Below are positions 36,347-46,304 of a stretch of 64,000 nt of DNA, in pieces. The notes below the pieces were generated by a model. That model searched no databases. It was not told where the DNA came from and was given only the letters and a program-made list of their open reading frames with translations. The DNA comes from Halioglobus sp. (GTDB taxonomy: Bacteria > Pseudomonadota > Gammaproteobacteria > Pseudomonadales > Halieaceae), in contig JAPKAY010000009.1 of NCBI GenBank assembly GCA_028825045.1, forward strand, positions 1 through 64,000. The letters run 5' to 3'. Position 1 is the first letter of the stretch. Each line of letters begins with the position of its first letter. The translations under genes and the position numbers were made by a program.

Positions 36347-36886
36347 TCAGCTGGCACTTCTTTTCAGGCGTTGATATAGCGCCCTATTCATTCGTTCGAA
36401 AGCTGCACGCGTGTATCCTGAGCGTTTCTCTCTTTGCGGTAATAGCGCGGGAATAAGTCCCCGGAATTCCTCATAGTGATATAAATCTGTGTTGCCGTCG
36501 TCGCGCGGATGCAGCTCAAAAACATGCTTCGTATCGAAAAGGCCCTGAATACCCAGGCGGCCAGACCAGTAAAACCGCTTGTTGGCTGAAACTTCACCCA
36601 GTCGCGCGGTGAGGTCAAACGGTTCAGGAAAATTTTCGTCTACAAGAGTAAACGACACGGTCTCTCCAGCGGCCAATTTTCCTTCGACTCTAGGCAAATA
36701 CGGATTCCAATCGGGATAGCGTGCAAAGTCAGTCAATACTTCCCAGCTTTGCTCCGGACTCGCGGGCAGCATTATCTCCGTGCGAATGGTATACAACGGT
36801 GGAATACGACTGGAGCCGAACACATATAGTCCTCCCAAGAGGAACACGATTACGATTGAAAAAATTAATACCTTTTTCTGTTTCAT
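36347..36886 (-). CDS. SRPBCC (START/Bet v1-fold) protein with N-terminal anchor
   Basis: 179 residues. A membrane or signal segment (4-24) precedes a polyketide-cyclase/dehydrase-like SRPBCC domain: LPASPEQSWEVLTDFARYPDWNPYL, then the ligand-pocket strands and a C-terminal amphipathic helix (TRAAFERMNRALYQRL). The fold binds hydrophobic ligands; here it would face the periplasm. Adjacent to the Old Yellow Enzyme gene on the same strand, 22 bases apart. Confidence 0.82.
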   Translation of the reverse strand: MKQKKVLIFSIVIVFLLGGLYVFGSSRIPPLYTIRTEIMLPASPEQSWEVLTDFARYPDWNPYLPRVEGKLAAGETVSFTLVDENFPEPFDLTARLGEVSANKRFYWSGRLGIQGLFDTKHVFELHPRDDGNTDLYHYEEFRGLIPALLPQREKRSGYTRAAFERMNRALYQRLKRSAS

Positions 36887-36908
36887 TCGATATCAGCCTG
36901 ACGCGAGA

Positions 36909-38015
36909 TTATGACAACGTTGCCAGCGCGTCGCCGTCGAAACTGTGCATAGAATCCAATTGGCCCTCTCGCACTTTATTGGTCCATTGTGGGTCTTGTA
37001 ACAAGGCACGACCTACGGCAACCAGATCGAATTCGCCGTTGTCGAGCCGGGCAAGCAGATCATCGATAGCGCGTATTTCGCTGGATTCTTTCATCACTAT
37101 TGCGCCAATAAAATCTGCACTCAATCCTACGGAGCCGACAGTGATTGAGGTTTTTCCGGTGAGTTTTTTAGTCCAGCCCGCCAGGTTTAAATCGCTGCCA
37201 TCAAATTCTGGCTCCCAGTAACGTCGGGTAGAGCAGTGGAAGCCATCAAGGCCAGCATCCGCGAGCGGCAACAGAAATTGCTCCAGTTGCTCGGGGGAAT
37301 CAGCCAGCTTTGCTTCAAAGTCCTGCTGTTTCCACTGCGAGTAACGAAGAACAATCGGGAAATCCGGCCCGGTTGCCGCCCTGGCTGCCTTAATAATCTC
37401 TACTGCAAATCGGCCACGATTTTCCATGCTGCCACCAAAGGCATCAGTACGCTGGTTCAGGCCTTCCCAGAAGAACTGATCAATCAAATAGCCGTGGGCA
37501 CCATGAATTTCAATACCATCAAAGCCAAGGCGCTGAGCATCCGCGGCGGCGCTGGCGAAACTCGCAATCAGGCTTTCAATCTGCTTTCCGGTCAGCGGTT
37601 CAGCGATCTTTTTGCCTGGAGCCAGCAACCCGGAGGGGCTGACATTGGTCAAATCGGGATTGTTCATTTTCGTGGGGTCACGGGTAATTCCAACGTGCCA
37701 GAGCTGGGGGAAAATCTTACCGCCGACACCGTGAACCTGCTCTACGACATTCTTCCAGCCCGCCAGGGCTTGCTCGCCATGGAACGCCGGAATACTTTCA
37801 CCCATAGACGCTACCGGATCATTAATGGTGGTTCCCTCGGTAATAATCAACCCGGTGCCACCTTCAGCTCGACGCCGATAGTAACTGGCTACATCATCAC
37901 CAGGAATGGCATTGGGTGAAAACTCGCGAGTCATGGGAGCCATAACGACACGATTATTAAGTGTGAGTTTGTTCAGGGTATAGGGGCTAAAAAGCGCGCC
38001 CAGTTGATTACTCAT
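36909..38015 (-). CDS. Old Yellow Enzyme-type NADH:flavin oxidoreductase
   Basis: 368 residues from ATG 38015 (MSNQLGALFSPYTLNKLTLN), with AGGAAAC seven bases upstream. TIM-barrel flavoprotein with VVMAPMTREFS, the active-site motif HGAHGYLIDQFFW, GGSMENRGRF and VAVGRALLQDP. It reduces activated C=C bonds (enones) with FMN and NAD(P)H; ring or side-chain enone reduction would suit the lipid/steroid setting (inference). The SRPBCC gene follows it. Confidence 0.92.
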   Translation of the reverse strand: MSNQLGALFSPYTLNKLTLNNRVVMAPMTREFSPNAIPGDDVASYYRRRAEGGTGLIITEGTTINDPVASMGESIPAFHGEQALAGWKNVVEQVHGVGGKIFPQLWHVGITRDPTKMNNPDLTNVSPSGLLAPGKKIAEPLTGKQIESLIASFASAAADAQRLGFDGIEIHGAHGYLIDQFFWEGLNQRTDAFGGSMENRGRFAVEIIKAARAATGPDFPIVLRYSQWKQQDFEAKLADSPEQLEQFLLPLADAGLDGFHCSTRRYWEPEFDGSDLNLAGWTKKLTGKTSITVGSVGLSADFIGAIVMKESSEIRAIDDLLARLDNGEFDLVAVGRALLQDPQWTNKVREGQLDSMHSFDGDALATLS

Positions 38016-38188
38016 TTCTGTTTCCTGGTTTTCGGATTGGTGTGCATGGTAGCCCAATTACGCCCCGCAGGGGATTGGCCGCACTCAGTTTTTTCCGGCC
38101 AATGGCCCGTGAAGACGATTCATACAGCTACCCTTGAGTAGTTTGCCCGTCAGCTTTGGGGGGTTTTATAGGGACCAGGACAATGGAT

Positions 38189-38815
38189 CTAATCGCCTTT
38201 ATGACACGTGGCCTTCCAGAAGCTGTCCACGGCGTGTTTTGGCGTCTTAGCCAGCTTCTGCATCAGCCCGAAATCAATCACCGATAGAACGTAACGCTCC
38301 CGAACGTCGTCTAACATGGCTAACCAGAGTTTTGCTGTCATTTCAGAGTCATAAAGTGCTCGGTGAAAAACACCCTCTATAGGGATATTCATAAAGTCGA
38401 CCAGTGTACCGAGCTTGTGATCCGGTGCCTGCTGGCAGATGCGCCGAGCTGTGAGCATTGAGCAAGAGAACTGACCAGAGTAGTCAGTCGAGATTCTTGC
38501 AAGTTCAGCATCAAGGAATCGTTTGTCAAAAGAAGCATTATGCGCAACCAGATTATATCCAGTGATAAACTCGGCGAAATCCCGCATAACCTCTCCACAC
38601 GGTCTGGCCTGGGCGAGCATCGCATTGGTAATGCCGGTGTAGGATTCGATATACCCGCTCACATACTGCCCGGGGTTCATCAATTCCTGGAAACGGTCAG
38701 TCACCTCGCCGTCTTCAATCTTTACTGCTCCGATCTCAATGGCCCGGTCACCCACTCCAGGTGACAACCCAGTGGTCTCGAAATCAAGAACCACGACTGT
38801 ATTGGCATTAGGCAT
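38189..38815 (-). CDS. DEDDh 3'-5' exonuclease (DnaQ-like)
   Basis: 208 residues of the DnaQ/PolC exonuclease family: ExoI motif VVLDFETTG (Asp11, Glu13), ExoII VAHNASFD (Asp97), ExoIII HRALYDSEMT (His151, Asp156). All five catalytic residues are present, so it should be active. A free-standing exonuclease of this kind trims DNA or RNA 3' ends. It is not the polymerase III epsilon subunit itself by context. No operon partner. Confidence 0.9.
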   Translation of the reverse strand: MPNANTVVVLDFETTGLSPGVGDRAIEIGAVKIEDGEVTDRFQELMNPGQYVSGYIESYTGITNAMLAQARPCGEVMRDFAEFITGYNLVAHNASFDKRFLDAELARISTDYSGQFSCSMLTARRICQQAPDHKLGTLVDFMNIPIEGVFHRALYDSEMTAKLWLAMLDDVRERYVLSVIDFGLMQKLAKTPKHAVDSFWKATCHKGD

Positions 38816-38947
38816 TTTTATGAATACTCGAAGGCACTAACGACTCTTCATGCCGCTGGACATCAGATTGGTCAACAGTCTATCCAATTCAGGCACTCGC
38901 GACACCAGAGCGAGTGAAGCGACCAATATCGGCACTATAGCCGCTCT

Positions 38948-39802
38948 TCACGAACCCTTATCTCTTTTCTGTGGCCAGCCCTTTACCAGACCAAGCTTTT
39001 TGCACAACGACTGTGCTGAAACAGTTGTGCCCTTATGCGGGCTGGCGTCTTCACTGGTGGCTAACCACGCGATAACCGCAGCGGGCACCGTTGGCGGTGC
39101 GCCACCATAGTTTTTTGTGAACTCCTCTGTCAGGCCTTGCTCCTGCATTACTTCAGTGATGATAAAACCCGGATCAACATTGAAAAATTGTACCGAACTG
39201 TCGCGATGCTCTACGGCAAGGATACCCACCATTCTCAAAAATGCTGCCTTGGATGAAGCGTACGCAAAGCCCCAGCCACCTTCGCCGGTTGGGGCGGGCG
39301 GATCCATCATGCCCGAGGCTGATACCATATTAATTACACAGCCACTGTTTCGTTCCAACATAGGGGGTAAGCAGCGCTGAACCAGCAATAGCTGCGAAAA
39401 AACATTGCCCTGATATACTTTTTGCATCATAGCCGGGGTCAGCTCCAACACCCGATTCATTATTCCTGGTCCCTGATAAATGCCATTGTTCAGAAGTACA
39501 TCGATGTGCTTCCATTCTGCCATGACAGTATCGACCGCCAGCTCAATGGACTGCGGATCCAGCAAGTCCATTCGAATAGGCAAGGCCTGCTGACCCAGCT
39601 TTTCGATCTCGGCCGCTGTAGTCCTGAGACTACCCGTTATCGCGCAGACATCTGAGCTGCTTGCACCGTGCTCATGAACCTCGCCCTCGTCCATTGTCCG
39701 CGCTGTTATGGCCACATCGAATCCCTGCGCTGCCAACATAATGGCTGCCTGTTTACCGATACCTCGGCTCGCGCCGGTAACCAGTGCAACTTTATTGCTC
39801 AT
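38948..39802 (-). CDS. Short-chain dehydrogenase/reductase
   Basis: 284 residues from an ATG with AAGGAG six bases upstream. TGASRGIGKQAA, DVLLNNG (NNAG variant), catalytic Ser in NMVSASG and YASSKAAFLR, then DPGFIITEVM. A classical SDR with an unusually long loop after strand 3. Substrate unknown. Followed leftward by the exonuclease with a ~130 base gap. Confidence 0.88.
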   Translation of the reverse strand: MSNKVALVTGASRGIGKQAAIMLAAQGFDVAITARTMDEGEVHEHGASSSDVCAITGSLRTTAAEIEKLGQQALPIRMDLLDPQSIELAVDTVMAEWKHIDVLLNNGIYQGPGIMNRVLELTPAMMQKVYQGNVFSQLLLVQRCLPPMLERNSGCVINMVSASGMMDPPAPTGEGGWGFAYASSKAAFLRMVGILAVEHRDSSVQFFNVDPGFIITEVMQEQGLTEEFTKNYGGAPPTVPAAVIAWLATSEDASPHKGTTVSAQSLCKKLGLVKGWPQKRDKGS

Positions 39803-39896
39803 GTACTCTCCTTGGGTTTAATTTGTAATGGCCCGGGCAATACTGGCCGTGCCCACAGGTAAACGCAAATTTCGTCCACTAAGACCCGTCACAGCC

Positions 39897-40874
39897 TCAA
39901 GAAAATTTCTTCTGTAGCCATGGAATCAAATGGCCGTTAAACGCGGCTGCCTGCTCCCGATTCACCCAGTGCCCGGCTTTATCAATGATGTGCATTTCCA
40001 GATCACTACAACGCTCTGGCATATCCGCTGCGAACTCGGGCCGAAGAGCTGGGTCCCGCTCTGCCATGAGCATCAGACATGGAATATTCAGGGGCGCAAC
40101 GCCCACATTCGGATGCGCAGCGGCATTGCTGTCGATATTTCGATACCAGTTAATCCCGCCGCGAAAACCGGTGCGCGTAAACGCTGCAACATAGTGCTCG
40201 AAGTGTTCATCACTCAGCAGCGGCTCACCGAGAACCGGTGCATTCTCGACATCTAGAAAAGGATTCATATTCAACTTGCCATCAGCAAAAGCGGCCGCGT
40301 ACACCTTCTCAAGCGGTGGTGCCGTGCGCATGATCTTCGACACAATGGTCCGCACATGTTGATCCATATAAGCCTCCGCGATGCCATCTTGCTGAAACCA
40401 GGCGACGTATTGGCGGTCGATATCACCTTCGACCAACTCGGTATGCACCGCCACGCTGGGAAAAGGAATATAAGGCGTACAGCCAGCCGCAATTCCAGCG
40501 ACGCGCTCCGGGTGCAACACCGCCATTGCCCACGTTACAAACCCACCCCAGTCGTGGCCGACAAAAACAGCTTTCTCGATCTCTAATGCATCGAGCAGGG
40601 CCACCAGGTCCCCGGTCAATTCGGCCAGGGTATACGCTTCCACCGGATGGGGGCATGAACTACCACCGTAGCCGCGCATATCTGGCGCGATGGCTTGAAA
40701 ACCCTGTTCAGCCACAGCAACTAACTGCTGCTGCCAACCCAGTGCCAGATCGGGAAAACCGTGAACGAATACTACAGCGGGTCCGCTTCCGGCCTGATAA
40801 GTTGCCAAATGAAAGTCAGGATCTTGTGCCCGACCCGGTAATGCGATGTCCGTCAGTGTCACCGACGATGTCAT
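39897..40874 (-). CDS. Epoxide-hydrolase-like alpha/beta hydrolase
   Basis: 325 residues from ATG 40874 (MTSSVTLTDIALPGRAQD), with GGGAG upstream; the longer frame to 40910 is unlikely. HGFPD oxyanion loop, nucleophile Asp108 in VGHDWGG, cap-domain Tyr candidates, acid in ERDPALRP and His in KAGHWVNREQ. The Asp nucleophile places it with epoxide hydrolases or haloalkane dehalogenases. Its upstream region holds a TetR-type palindrome at 41041, suggesting control by the neighbouring regulator. Confidence 0.88.
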   Translation of the reverse strand: MTSSVTLTDIALPGRAQDPDFHLATYQAGSGPAVVFVHGFPDLALGWQQQLVAVAEQGFQAIAPDMRGYGGSSCPHPVEAYTLAELTGDLVALLDALEIEKAVFVGHDWGGFVTWAMAVLHPERVAGIAAGCTPYIPFPSVAVHTELVEGDIDRQYVAWFQQDGIAEAYMDQHVRTIVSKIMRTAPPLEKVYAAAFADGKLNMNPFLDVENAPVLGEPLLSDEHFEHYVAAFTRTGFRGGINWYRNIDSNAAAHPNVGVAPLNIPCLMLMAERDPALRPEFAADMPERCSDLEMHIIDKAGHWVNREQAAAFNGHLIPWLQKKFS

Positions 40875-41040
40875 TGAACCACTCCCATTGCCGCTGCCTC
40901 TTGACAGCAACCTTTATTCCGGGGGCGATCACCCCTAGGTCGAATAAACCGTAACACTGGGCAGTGCACCTGGTTTGATGTTTAACCAGTTCCTGAATCG
41001 GAATGCGGTCACTGCGAGTGCGAGCAGTTTGTCGCGTTAT

Positions 41041-41054
41041 TTGACAGCTGTCAA
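41041..41054. promoter_or_regulatory. Palindromic operator, likely TetR site 1
   Basis: TTGACAGCTGTCAA is a perfect 14-base palindrome between the divergent hydrolase (start 40874) and TetR (start 41221) genes. A nearly identical site lies at 41895. TTGACA also fits a -35 box in either direction, so a bound repressor would block RNA polymerase. This is the main element in the 345-base gap 40875-41220. Confidence 0.65.
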
Positions 41055-41220
41055 TTTAAATGGGAAATTGACGGTGCAGCCTGTCCGCGGGCGCACAAGA
41101 CCTCTACACTGTCGCAAGGTCGCAGCGGCCAGCGTAGCAACCTCAAGGTGAATTTCCGTGACGGTGCTGAGTAGGGAAATCAGGCGGACAGCATTTTAAA
41201 AAATACGGGGTTATACGACA

Positions 41221-41856
41221 GTGGCAAAAAGAGCGCGAGGACGGCCTGCACAAAGCGCAGTTTCAGACGATGCGCTTCTGGAGGCGGTACTGCAATCCTT
41301 CGCAGAGAACGGCTATGAGGGCGCGTCTGTGCGGGAGATTGCACGCGGCCTGGATGTGAGTCACAACCTGATTCCACAGCGCTTCGGATCAAAAGAAAAA
41401 CTCTGGTATGCAGCGGTCGATCATGGTTTTGGCCGACTGATACAAGACCTGATGCAGGAAGCCGAAAGACTGGGCAGCGACGAACTGCTGGTGCTGCGCG
41501 GCCTGATCGCCAGCTGTATTGAGATGACTGCGCTACACCCTTCTCTGCTACAGATCATTAATCAGGAAGCGACCCAGCCCGGGCCTCGACTGGACTATCT
41601 TTTTGCAAAGTACATCAAACCCATTCGCGATTTCGGGGATGCCTGGTTGGTTCGCCTGGCAGAGGAAGGGCGCATGGCGCCTGTCTCCGTCACCCTGCTC
41701 TACTTTCTGATAACGCACGGCGCCGGTGGCATGTTTGCCCTGCCCGCACTGACTTCCCGCCTGAGTGGCAGCGCTCGGGAACTGGACAGCGCCGGTATTC
41801 GAGAACAGGCCGAGAGCGCGGTGAACGTCCTGTTTGACGGCTTGCTAGTGCGCTAG
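41221..41856 (+). CDS. TetR/AcrR-family transcriptional regulator
   Basis: 211 residues from GTG 41221. N-terminal helix-turn-helix (about 15-62: ALLEAVLQSFAENGYEGASV, REIARGLDVSHNLIPQRFGSKEKLWYAA), then a helical ligand domain with TALHPSLLQIINQEA. TetR proteins dimerise and repress from palindromes until a small molecule binds. Matching palindromes flank the gene at 41041 and 41895, so it likely controls itself, the epoxide-hydrolase-like gene and the fatty-acid hydroxylase-like gene. The ligand is probably a lipid or steroid-like compound (inference). Confidence 0.9.
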   Translation: MAKRARGRPAQSAVSDDALLEAVLQSFAENGYEGASVREIARGLDVSHNLIPQRFGSKEKLWYAAVDHGFGRLIQDLMQEAERLGSDELLVLRGLIASCIEMTALHPSLLQIINQEATQPGPRLDYLFAKYIKPIRDFGDAWLVRLAEEGRMAPVSVTLLYFLITHGAGGMFALPALTSRLSGSARELDSAGIREQAESAVNVLFDGLLVR

Positions 41857-41894
41857 ACACCCTGCGCCCTTGGCGGCGCGAGTTCCAACATAAA

Positions 41895-41908
41895 TTGACA
41901 ACTGTCAT
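41895..41908. promoter_or_regulatory. Palindromic operator, likely TetR site 2
   Basis: TTGACAACTGTCAT differs from site 1 at two of 14 bases and keeps TGACA and TGTCA. It lies between the TetR stop (41856) and the hydroxylase GTG (41988). TTGACA could again be the -35 box of the hydroxylase promoter. Confidence 0.6.
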
Positions 41909-41987
41909 TTAATGTTTCACACTGTTGCCCCTGCAGCATCTAGAACTGCAGGTGTAAGGCACAAGGTACGGCAAGGAGTGACCTAAA

Positions 41988-42962
41988 GTGAGTTCACAGA
42001 AAAGACAATCGAAAGCGCCGCTGGCGTTTCAGTGGGGGATCTTTCCTTTGGTCATGGGCACCGCGGTGCTTGCCTCCTGGTGGCTGATACGAGGCGGCAT
42101 GGACCCCGCGCTGGCCATCATCGGACCACAGATTTTGGCGTTTTTCACGGTCGCCGTATTCGAACACGTGTACCCCTATCATCGCAGCTGGAATGTTAAT
42201 CGTTCCGATGTCCGAGTCGACGCAACCCACGCCATCAGCATCGGTATTCTGCTCGGGGTGATTACGCCGGTGGCTGTCTCTATTGGGGTATTTGTTGGTG
42301 GCTGGCTTTCCGACCAGTTTGGCCTCGGACTGTGGCCTACCGAGTGGCCGGTCCTAGCGCAGATCGCGCTGGTACTCGTTGTCGGCGAGCTACCCGGTTA
42401 TTGGGTGCACCGCTGGGAGCATGAATGGGACGGCCTGTGGCGCTTCCACGCCGTTCACCACAGTGCACCGCGACTGTATTGGCTAAATGCGGGGCGTTTC
42501 CATCCGATCGATTCCTTTATGACGTTTGCACCTTCTTATTTGTTGCTGGTCATTATGGGCAGTGGCGAAGCGATGCTGGCCTACTTCGGTTTGATCACAA
42601 CCATTCACGGTATTTTTCAGCACGCCAACATACAACTGCGCCTGGGACCGTTGAACTGGTTTTTCAGCATGGCAGAACTGCATCGCTGGCATCACTCCAA
42701 AACGATGGTTGAGGCAAACCACAACTACGGGCAAACCGTTAGTATCTGGGATTGGGTATTTGGCACGCGCTATCTGCCAGCAGACCGCGAGCCGCCAGAG
42801 GATATTGGCATTCTCAATCTGGAAGCCTTTCCCATGACCTGGTGGGCACAAATTCTGTCACCGTTTCGCTGGCGGAAAATCAAGCGCGACAGTGCAGCAG
42901 TCTCCTCGGCCCCAGCTAACCAAACCTCTACCATGGAAGTACCCGCACGTCCTTTAGCATAG
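41988..42962 (+). CDS. Sterol desaturase / fatty acid hydroxylase superfamily membrane protein
   Basis: 324 residues from GTG 41988 with AAGGAG upstream. Several membrane helices and the di-iron histidine clusters HRWEH (141-145), HAVHH (154-158), HGIFQHAN (from 207) and LHRWHH (232-236). This set predicts an O2-dependent integral membrane hydroxylase or desaturase of lipids, carotenoids or sterols. An operator-like palindrome precedes it, implying induction with the TetR regulon. About 60 bases before the GH29 gene. Confidence 0.9.
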   Translation: MSSQKRQSKAPLAFQWGIFPLVMGTAVLASWWLIRGGMDPALAIIGPQILAFFTVAVFEHVYPYHRSWNVNRSDVRVDATHAISIGILLGVITPVAVSIGVFVGGWLSDQFGLGLWPTEWPVLAQIALVLVVGELPGYWVHRWEHEWDGLWRFHAVHHSAPRLYWLNAGRFHPIDSFMTFAPSYLLLVIMGSGEAMLAYFGLITTIHGIFQHANIQLRLGPLNWFFSMAELHRWHHSKTMVEANHNYGQTVSIWDWVFGTRYLPADREPPEDIGILNLEAFPMTWWAQILSPFRWRKIKRDSAAVSSAPANQTSTMEVPARPLA

Positions 42963-43024
42963 TGATGTCCCGTATCTTATTGCGCGATGCGCACCGATCA
43001 TGAGGGACAACAAAGGAACAGCAG

Positions 43025-44533
43025 ATGCAGCCCGATTGGCCCATGTCGCTTAGACCTAGTCTCATACTTGGAACTCTCCTGTGCCTGATTGCCGCATGCT
43101 CCGACCCGGTCTCTGAAGAAACCCTGAATCGATCACGCGCCACGCCGCAGTGGTTTGATGATGCCAAGCTGGGCATTTTCATTCACTGGGGTCCGGCCTC
43201 GGTACCGGCATTTGCGTTTGGACCACCACTACAACCGGGTGAACTTGAAGAGATCATGTTCGGCAACTCTGAACGCAAGGAAATGCCCTATTCAGAATGG
43301 TATCTCAATGCCATGGCTTATCCCGACAGCCAGACCTCCAGGCACCACACAGAAACCTACGGCGACGCGCCTTACACTAGCTTCAAGCCAGTATTCGAGG
43401 AACACGTTAACCAGCAATGGGACCCGGATGCCTGGGCAGACTTGTTTTATCATTCTGGCGCGAAATACGTTGTGCTGGTAACCAAGCATCATGACGGTTA
43501 CACCCTGTGGCCCAGTGAGGTTACCAACCCCAACCGTGACAACTGGGGATCCGAACGCGATATGGTTGGTGAACTGGCCACTGCCGTGCGCGCTCGCGGT
43601 ATGCGTTTTGGCACCTACTACTCCACCGGCCTGGACTGGAGCTTTCAGATGGTGAATGAAGGCGACCGCATCCGCGACATTATGATGAGTGCACCATCGG
43701 ATCAGGTGTACGCTGATTACACCTACGACCACATGGTAGAACTGATCGACCGCTATCACCCGGATATATTGTGGGCGGATATCGGCTACCCCTCCAAAGG
43801 GCGGCAGGGGGAATTATTTGAGTACTATTTTTCTGAGGTTCCCGAAGGCACTGTCAACGACCGCTGGGGCGCGGTCGACGCGCTGGGAGAAATCGCACGC
43901 ATTCCTGGCGTCACCTGGGTATTGAAAACACTTGGGCGAATGATGATGTCCAATCAGTCCGCCAATATGGAGGATGACCCCGCGCGGTTCGGCTATAAAA
44001 CCGCCGAGTACGACAGCTTCGCTGACATTCCCCCGTTCAAATGGGAGACCACCCGCGGACTCGGCGGTTCCTTCGCCTACAATTCAAGCGAAACGGTGGC
44101 AGACATGCTGTCTTCCAATGAGTTAATTGACTACCTGATCGATACCGTGTCCAAAAATGGCAACGTGTTAATCAATGTCGGGCCGGATAGCTTCGGCCAG
44201 ATACCGATCATTCAACAGGCGCCGCTGCTAGGCCTGGGTGACTGGATGGCGGTAAACAGCGAGGCCATTTATGCCACTCGCCCGTGGACGCGCTTTCACA
44301 ACGAACGCGGTCGCGAATTGCGCTACACCCGCAATGACACAGCGCTCTATGCCATTGTAATGGGTGATGTGGATGCAAGCTTCACTATAGAAGAACCGGG
44401 CACCTCCTACAGTAGTATTGAGGTGCTTGGTGCGAAGGTGATAAGCACCAACAGTACAGACGGCATACTGACCATCGACATTGATAAACCAATGGCGGCC
44501 CCTGCTGTCGTGGTCCGATTTGATCTGCCCTGA
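43025..44533 (+). CDS. GH29 alpha-L-fucosidase-like lipoprotein
   Basis: 502 residues. Signal with lipobox LIAAC (Cys25) gives a lipid-anchored envelope enzyme. GH29 features: GIFIHWGPASVPAF, TKHHDGYTLW (His155-His156), and ILWADIGYP with probable nucleophile Asp252, then NVLINVGPDSFGQIP and a short C-terminal beta domain. It should release L-fucose or related residues from glycans or glycolipids. No fucose catabolic genes are near, so the substrate may be an odd glycoside. It follows the hydroxylase on the same strand. Confidence 0.9.
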   Translation: MQPDWPMSLRPSLILGTLLCLIAACSDPVSEETLNRSRATPQWFDDAKLGIFIHWGPASVPAFAFGPPLQPGELEEIMFGNSERKEMPYSEWYLNAMAYPDSQTSRHHTETYGDAPYTSFKPVFEEHVNQQWDPDAWADLFYHSGAKYVVLVTKHHDGYTLWPSEVTNPNRDNWGSERDMVGELATAVRARGMRFGTYYSTGLDWSFQMVNEGDRIRDIMMSAPSDQVYADYTYDHMVELIDRYHPDILWADIGYPSKGRQGELFEYYFSEVPEGTVNDRWGAVDALGEIARIPGVTWVLKTLGRMMMSNQSANMEDDPARFGYKTAEYDSFADIPPFKWETTRGLGGSFAYNSSETVADMLSSNELIDYLIDTVSKNGNVLINVGPDSFGQIPIIQQAPLLGLGDWMAVNSEAIYATRPWTRFHNERGRELRYTRNDTALYAIVMGDVDASFTIEEPGTSYSSIEVLGAKVISTNSTDGILTIDIDKPMAAPAVVVRFDLP

Positions 44534-44570
44534 GCTGCGCGACAGTTAACCGGTAATGGAGGAAGTTCCC

Positions 44571-46304
44571 ATGTTTGACCTGATCATAAGCGGCGGGACG
44601 GTAGTAGATGGTTCCGGCGGCAAAGCTCGACTGGCCGATGTAGCCATCAACGGCGACAAGATCGTCGGCGTGGGCGATTACGCTAATCAGGCGAGCACAC
44701 GCACCGTAGACGCAAGCGGCTGTCTGGTAACGCCGGGCTGGGTTGACGTACACACCCATTACGACGGACAGGCCACCTGGGATCCGCTACTCGCGCCCAG
44801 TAGTTGGCATGGCGTGACCACTGCGGTAATGGGCAATTGCGGCGTCGGATTTGCGCCGGTCAAACCCGGTGAAGAGGGTTTTTTAATTCAGCTTATGGAG
44901 GGGGTGGAAGATATACCCGGCACAGCTCTGTCCGAGGGCATCGACTGGCAGTGGGAACACTTCCCTGAGTATCTCGACGCACTGGATACCATGCCCCGTG
45001 CCATTGACGTCGCTGCCCAGGTTCCCCATGGCGCCGTACGCAGCTACGTAATGGGTGAGCGCTGCAACACCGATGAACTACCCACCGATGCAGACATTGA
45101 GGCCATGGCCAAAATTGTGCGCGAGGGTCTGGAAGCGGGCGCGGTAGGATTTTCTACTTCACGCACTTTCCTGCACAAGGATGTCAACGGGGTACTCGTA
45201 CCCGGCACCAATGCGCCCGCGGATGAAATGCGCGCGCTGGGGTATGCAATGAAGGGTCTTGACCACGGCGTCTTCGAGCTGGTTTCCGATCACCTGGGCA
45301 ATGAAGACGAGGTAAAGTGGGTCATCGACGTGGGCCAGGAAAGCGGTCGCCCAATCACCGTAGTATGGACGTCATTCGAAGCCTTCACCGAAGGCAACTT
45401 TATGGCGCTGGCGCATTCGGCCGCTGAACAGGGTGTAAAGGTGATACCGCAGGTAGCAGCGCGGCCCACCGGCATCTTGCACGGGCTACAATCTTCGTTC
45501 AATGTATTTATGGCCCACGCCACTTACGTCAACGAAGTTGCGGAGCTGTCCCTTGAAGATAAAGTGGTCGCAATGCAGCGCCCTGAAATACGGAGAAAAA
45601 TACTCGGCGAAAAAAGCTCTATGCCGATGACGCCGTTTGGGCTCTCCTGGGAAGAGTTACTGTGGTACGTGTTTCCACTGGGCGAGAAGCCGGACTACGA
45701 ACCGAGGCGAGAAGACAGTATTGCGGGAATCGCCGCTGCACAGGGCAAAGATTGTTTTGCTGTAATGTACGATCTGATGGTCGACCAGGATGGCCGCGAG
45801 CTGTTCTATCAACCACTCAATGCCTACGCGGACTACAATTTTAATTTTTTCGAAAATACCCTAACTGATCCGAATGCACTGTTTGGATTATCAGACGGAG
45901 GAGCGCACTGCGGGCTGATTGCCGACGCGGGTATGCCCACGTTTGTGTTGACTCACTGGGTGAGAGATCGTAAGCGCGGCAAGCGCCTCCCACTGGAGCT
46001 AATGGTGCGCAAGCTTAGCTACGACACCGCCAGAGCCTACGGTATGGAAGATCGCGGTCTGCTGGCGGAGGGTTATCTGGCCGATGTCAACGTTATCGAC
46101 CTCAAAGCACTGCAACTGCATCGACCCGAAGCGATCTACGATTTACCCGCCGGTGGAAAGCGTCTGGTACAACGAGTGGATGGCTATCGCTATACGCTGA
46201 AATCCGGCGTGGAAACGTTTATAGATGGCGAACATACCGGTGCATTGCCGGGGCGCTTGGTGCGCGGCGGTAAGGCGGGCAATCAGGGCGCAGCGCGTTT
46301 GTAG
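44571..46304 (+). CDS. Amidohydrolase, N-acyl-D-amino-acid deacylase (D-aminoacylase) type
   Basis: 577 residues from ATG 44571 with GGAGG eight bases upstream. Amidohydrolase barrel with [15 protein letters not shown] (His61, His63), [10 protein letters not shown] (a Cys found in D-aminoacylases), [21 protein letters not shown] and the C-terminal ADVNVIDL. It likely hydrolyses an amide or cyclic amide; members of this group also act on dihydropyrimidine-like rings. It overlaps the convergent 46283 gene by 22 bases. Confidence 0.88.
   Translation: MFDLIISGGTVVDGSGGKARLADVAINGDKIVGVGDYANQASTRTVDASGCLVTPGWVDVHTHYDGQATWDPLLAPSSWHGVTTAVMGNCGVGFAPVKPGEEGFLIQLMEGVEDIPGTALSEGIDWQWEHFPEYLDALDTMPRAIDVAAQVPHGAVRSYVMGERCNTDELPTDADIEAMAKIVREGLEAGAVGFSTSRTFLHKDVNGVLVPGTNAPADEMRALGYAMKGLDHGVFELVSDHLGNEDEVKWVIDVGQESGRPITVVWTSFEAFTEGNFMALAHSAAEQGVKVIPQVAARPTGILHGLQSSFNVFMAHATYVNEVAELSLEDKVVAMQRPEIRRKILGEKSSMPMTPFGLSWEELLWYVFPLGEKPDYEPRREDSIAGIAAAQGKDCFAVMYDLMVDQDGRELFYQPLNAYADYNFNFFENTLTDPNALFGLSDGGAHCGLIADAGMPTFVLTHWVRDRKRGKRLPLELMVRKLSYDTARAYGMEDRGLLAEGYLADVNVIDLKALQLHRPEAIYDLPAGGKRLVQRVDGYRYTLKSGVETFIDGEHTGALPGRLVRGGKAGNQGAARL

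Noticed and set aside
37236..37919. A 227-codon plus-strand ORF
   Set aside because: Antisense to the Old Yellow Enzyme gene, whose motifs are intact on the minus strand.
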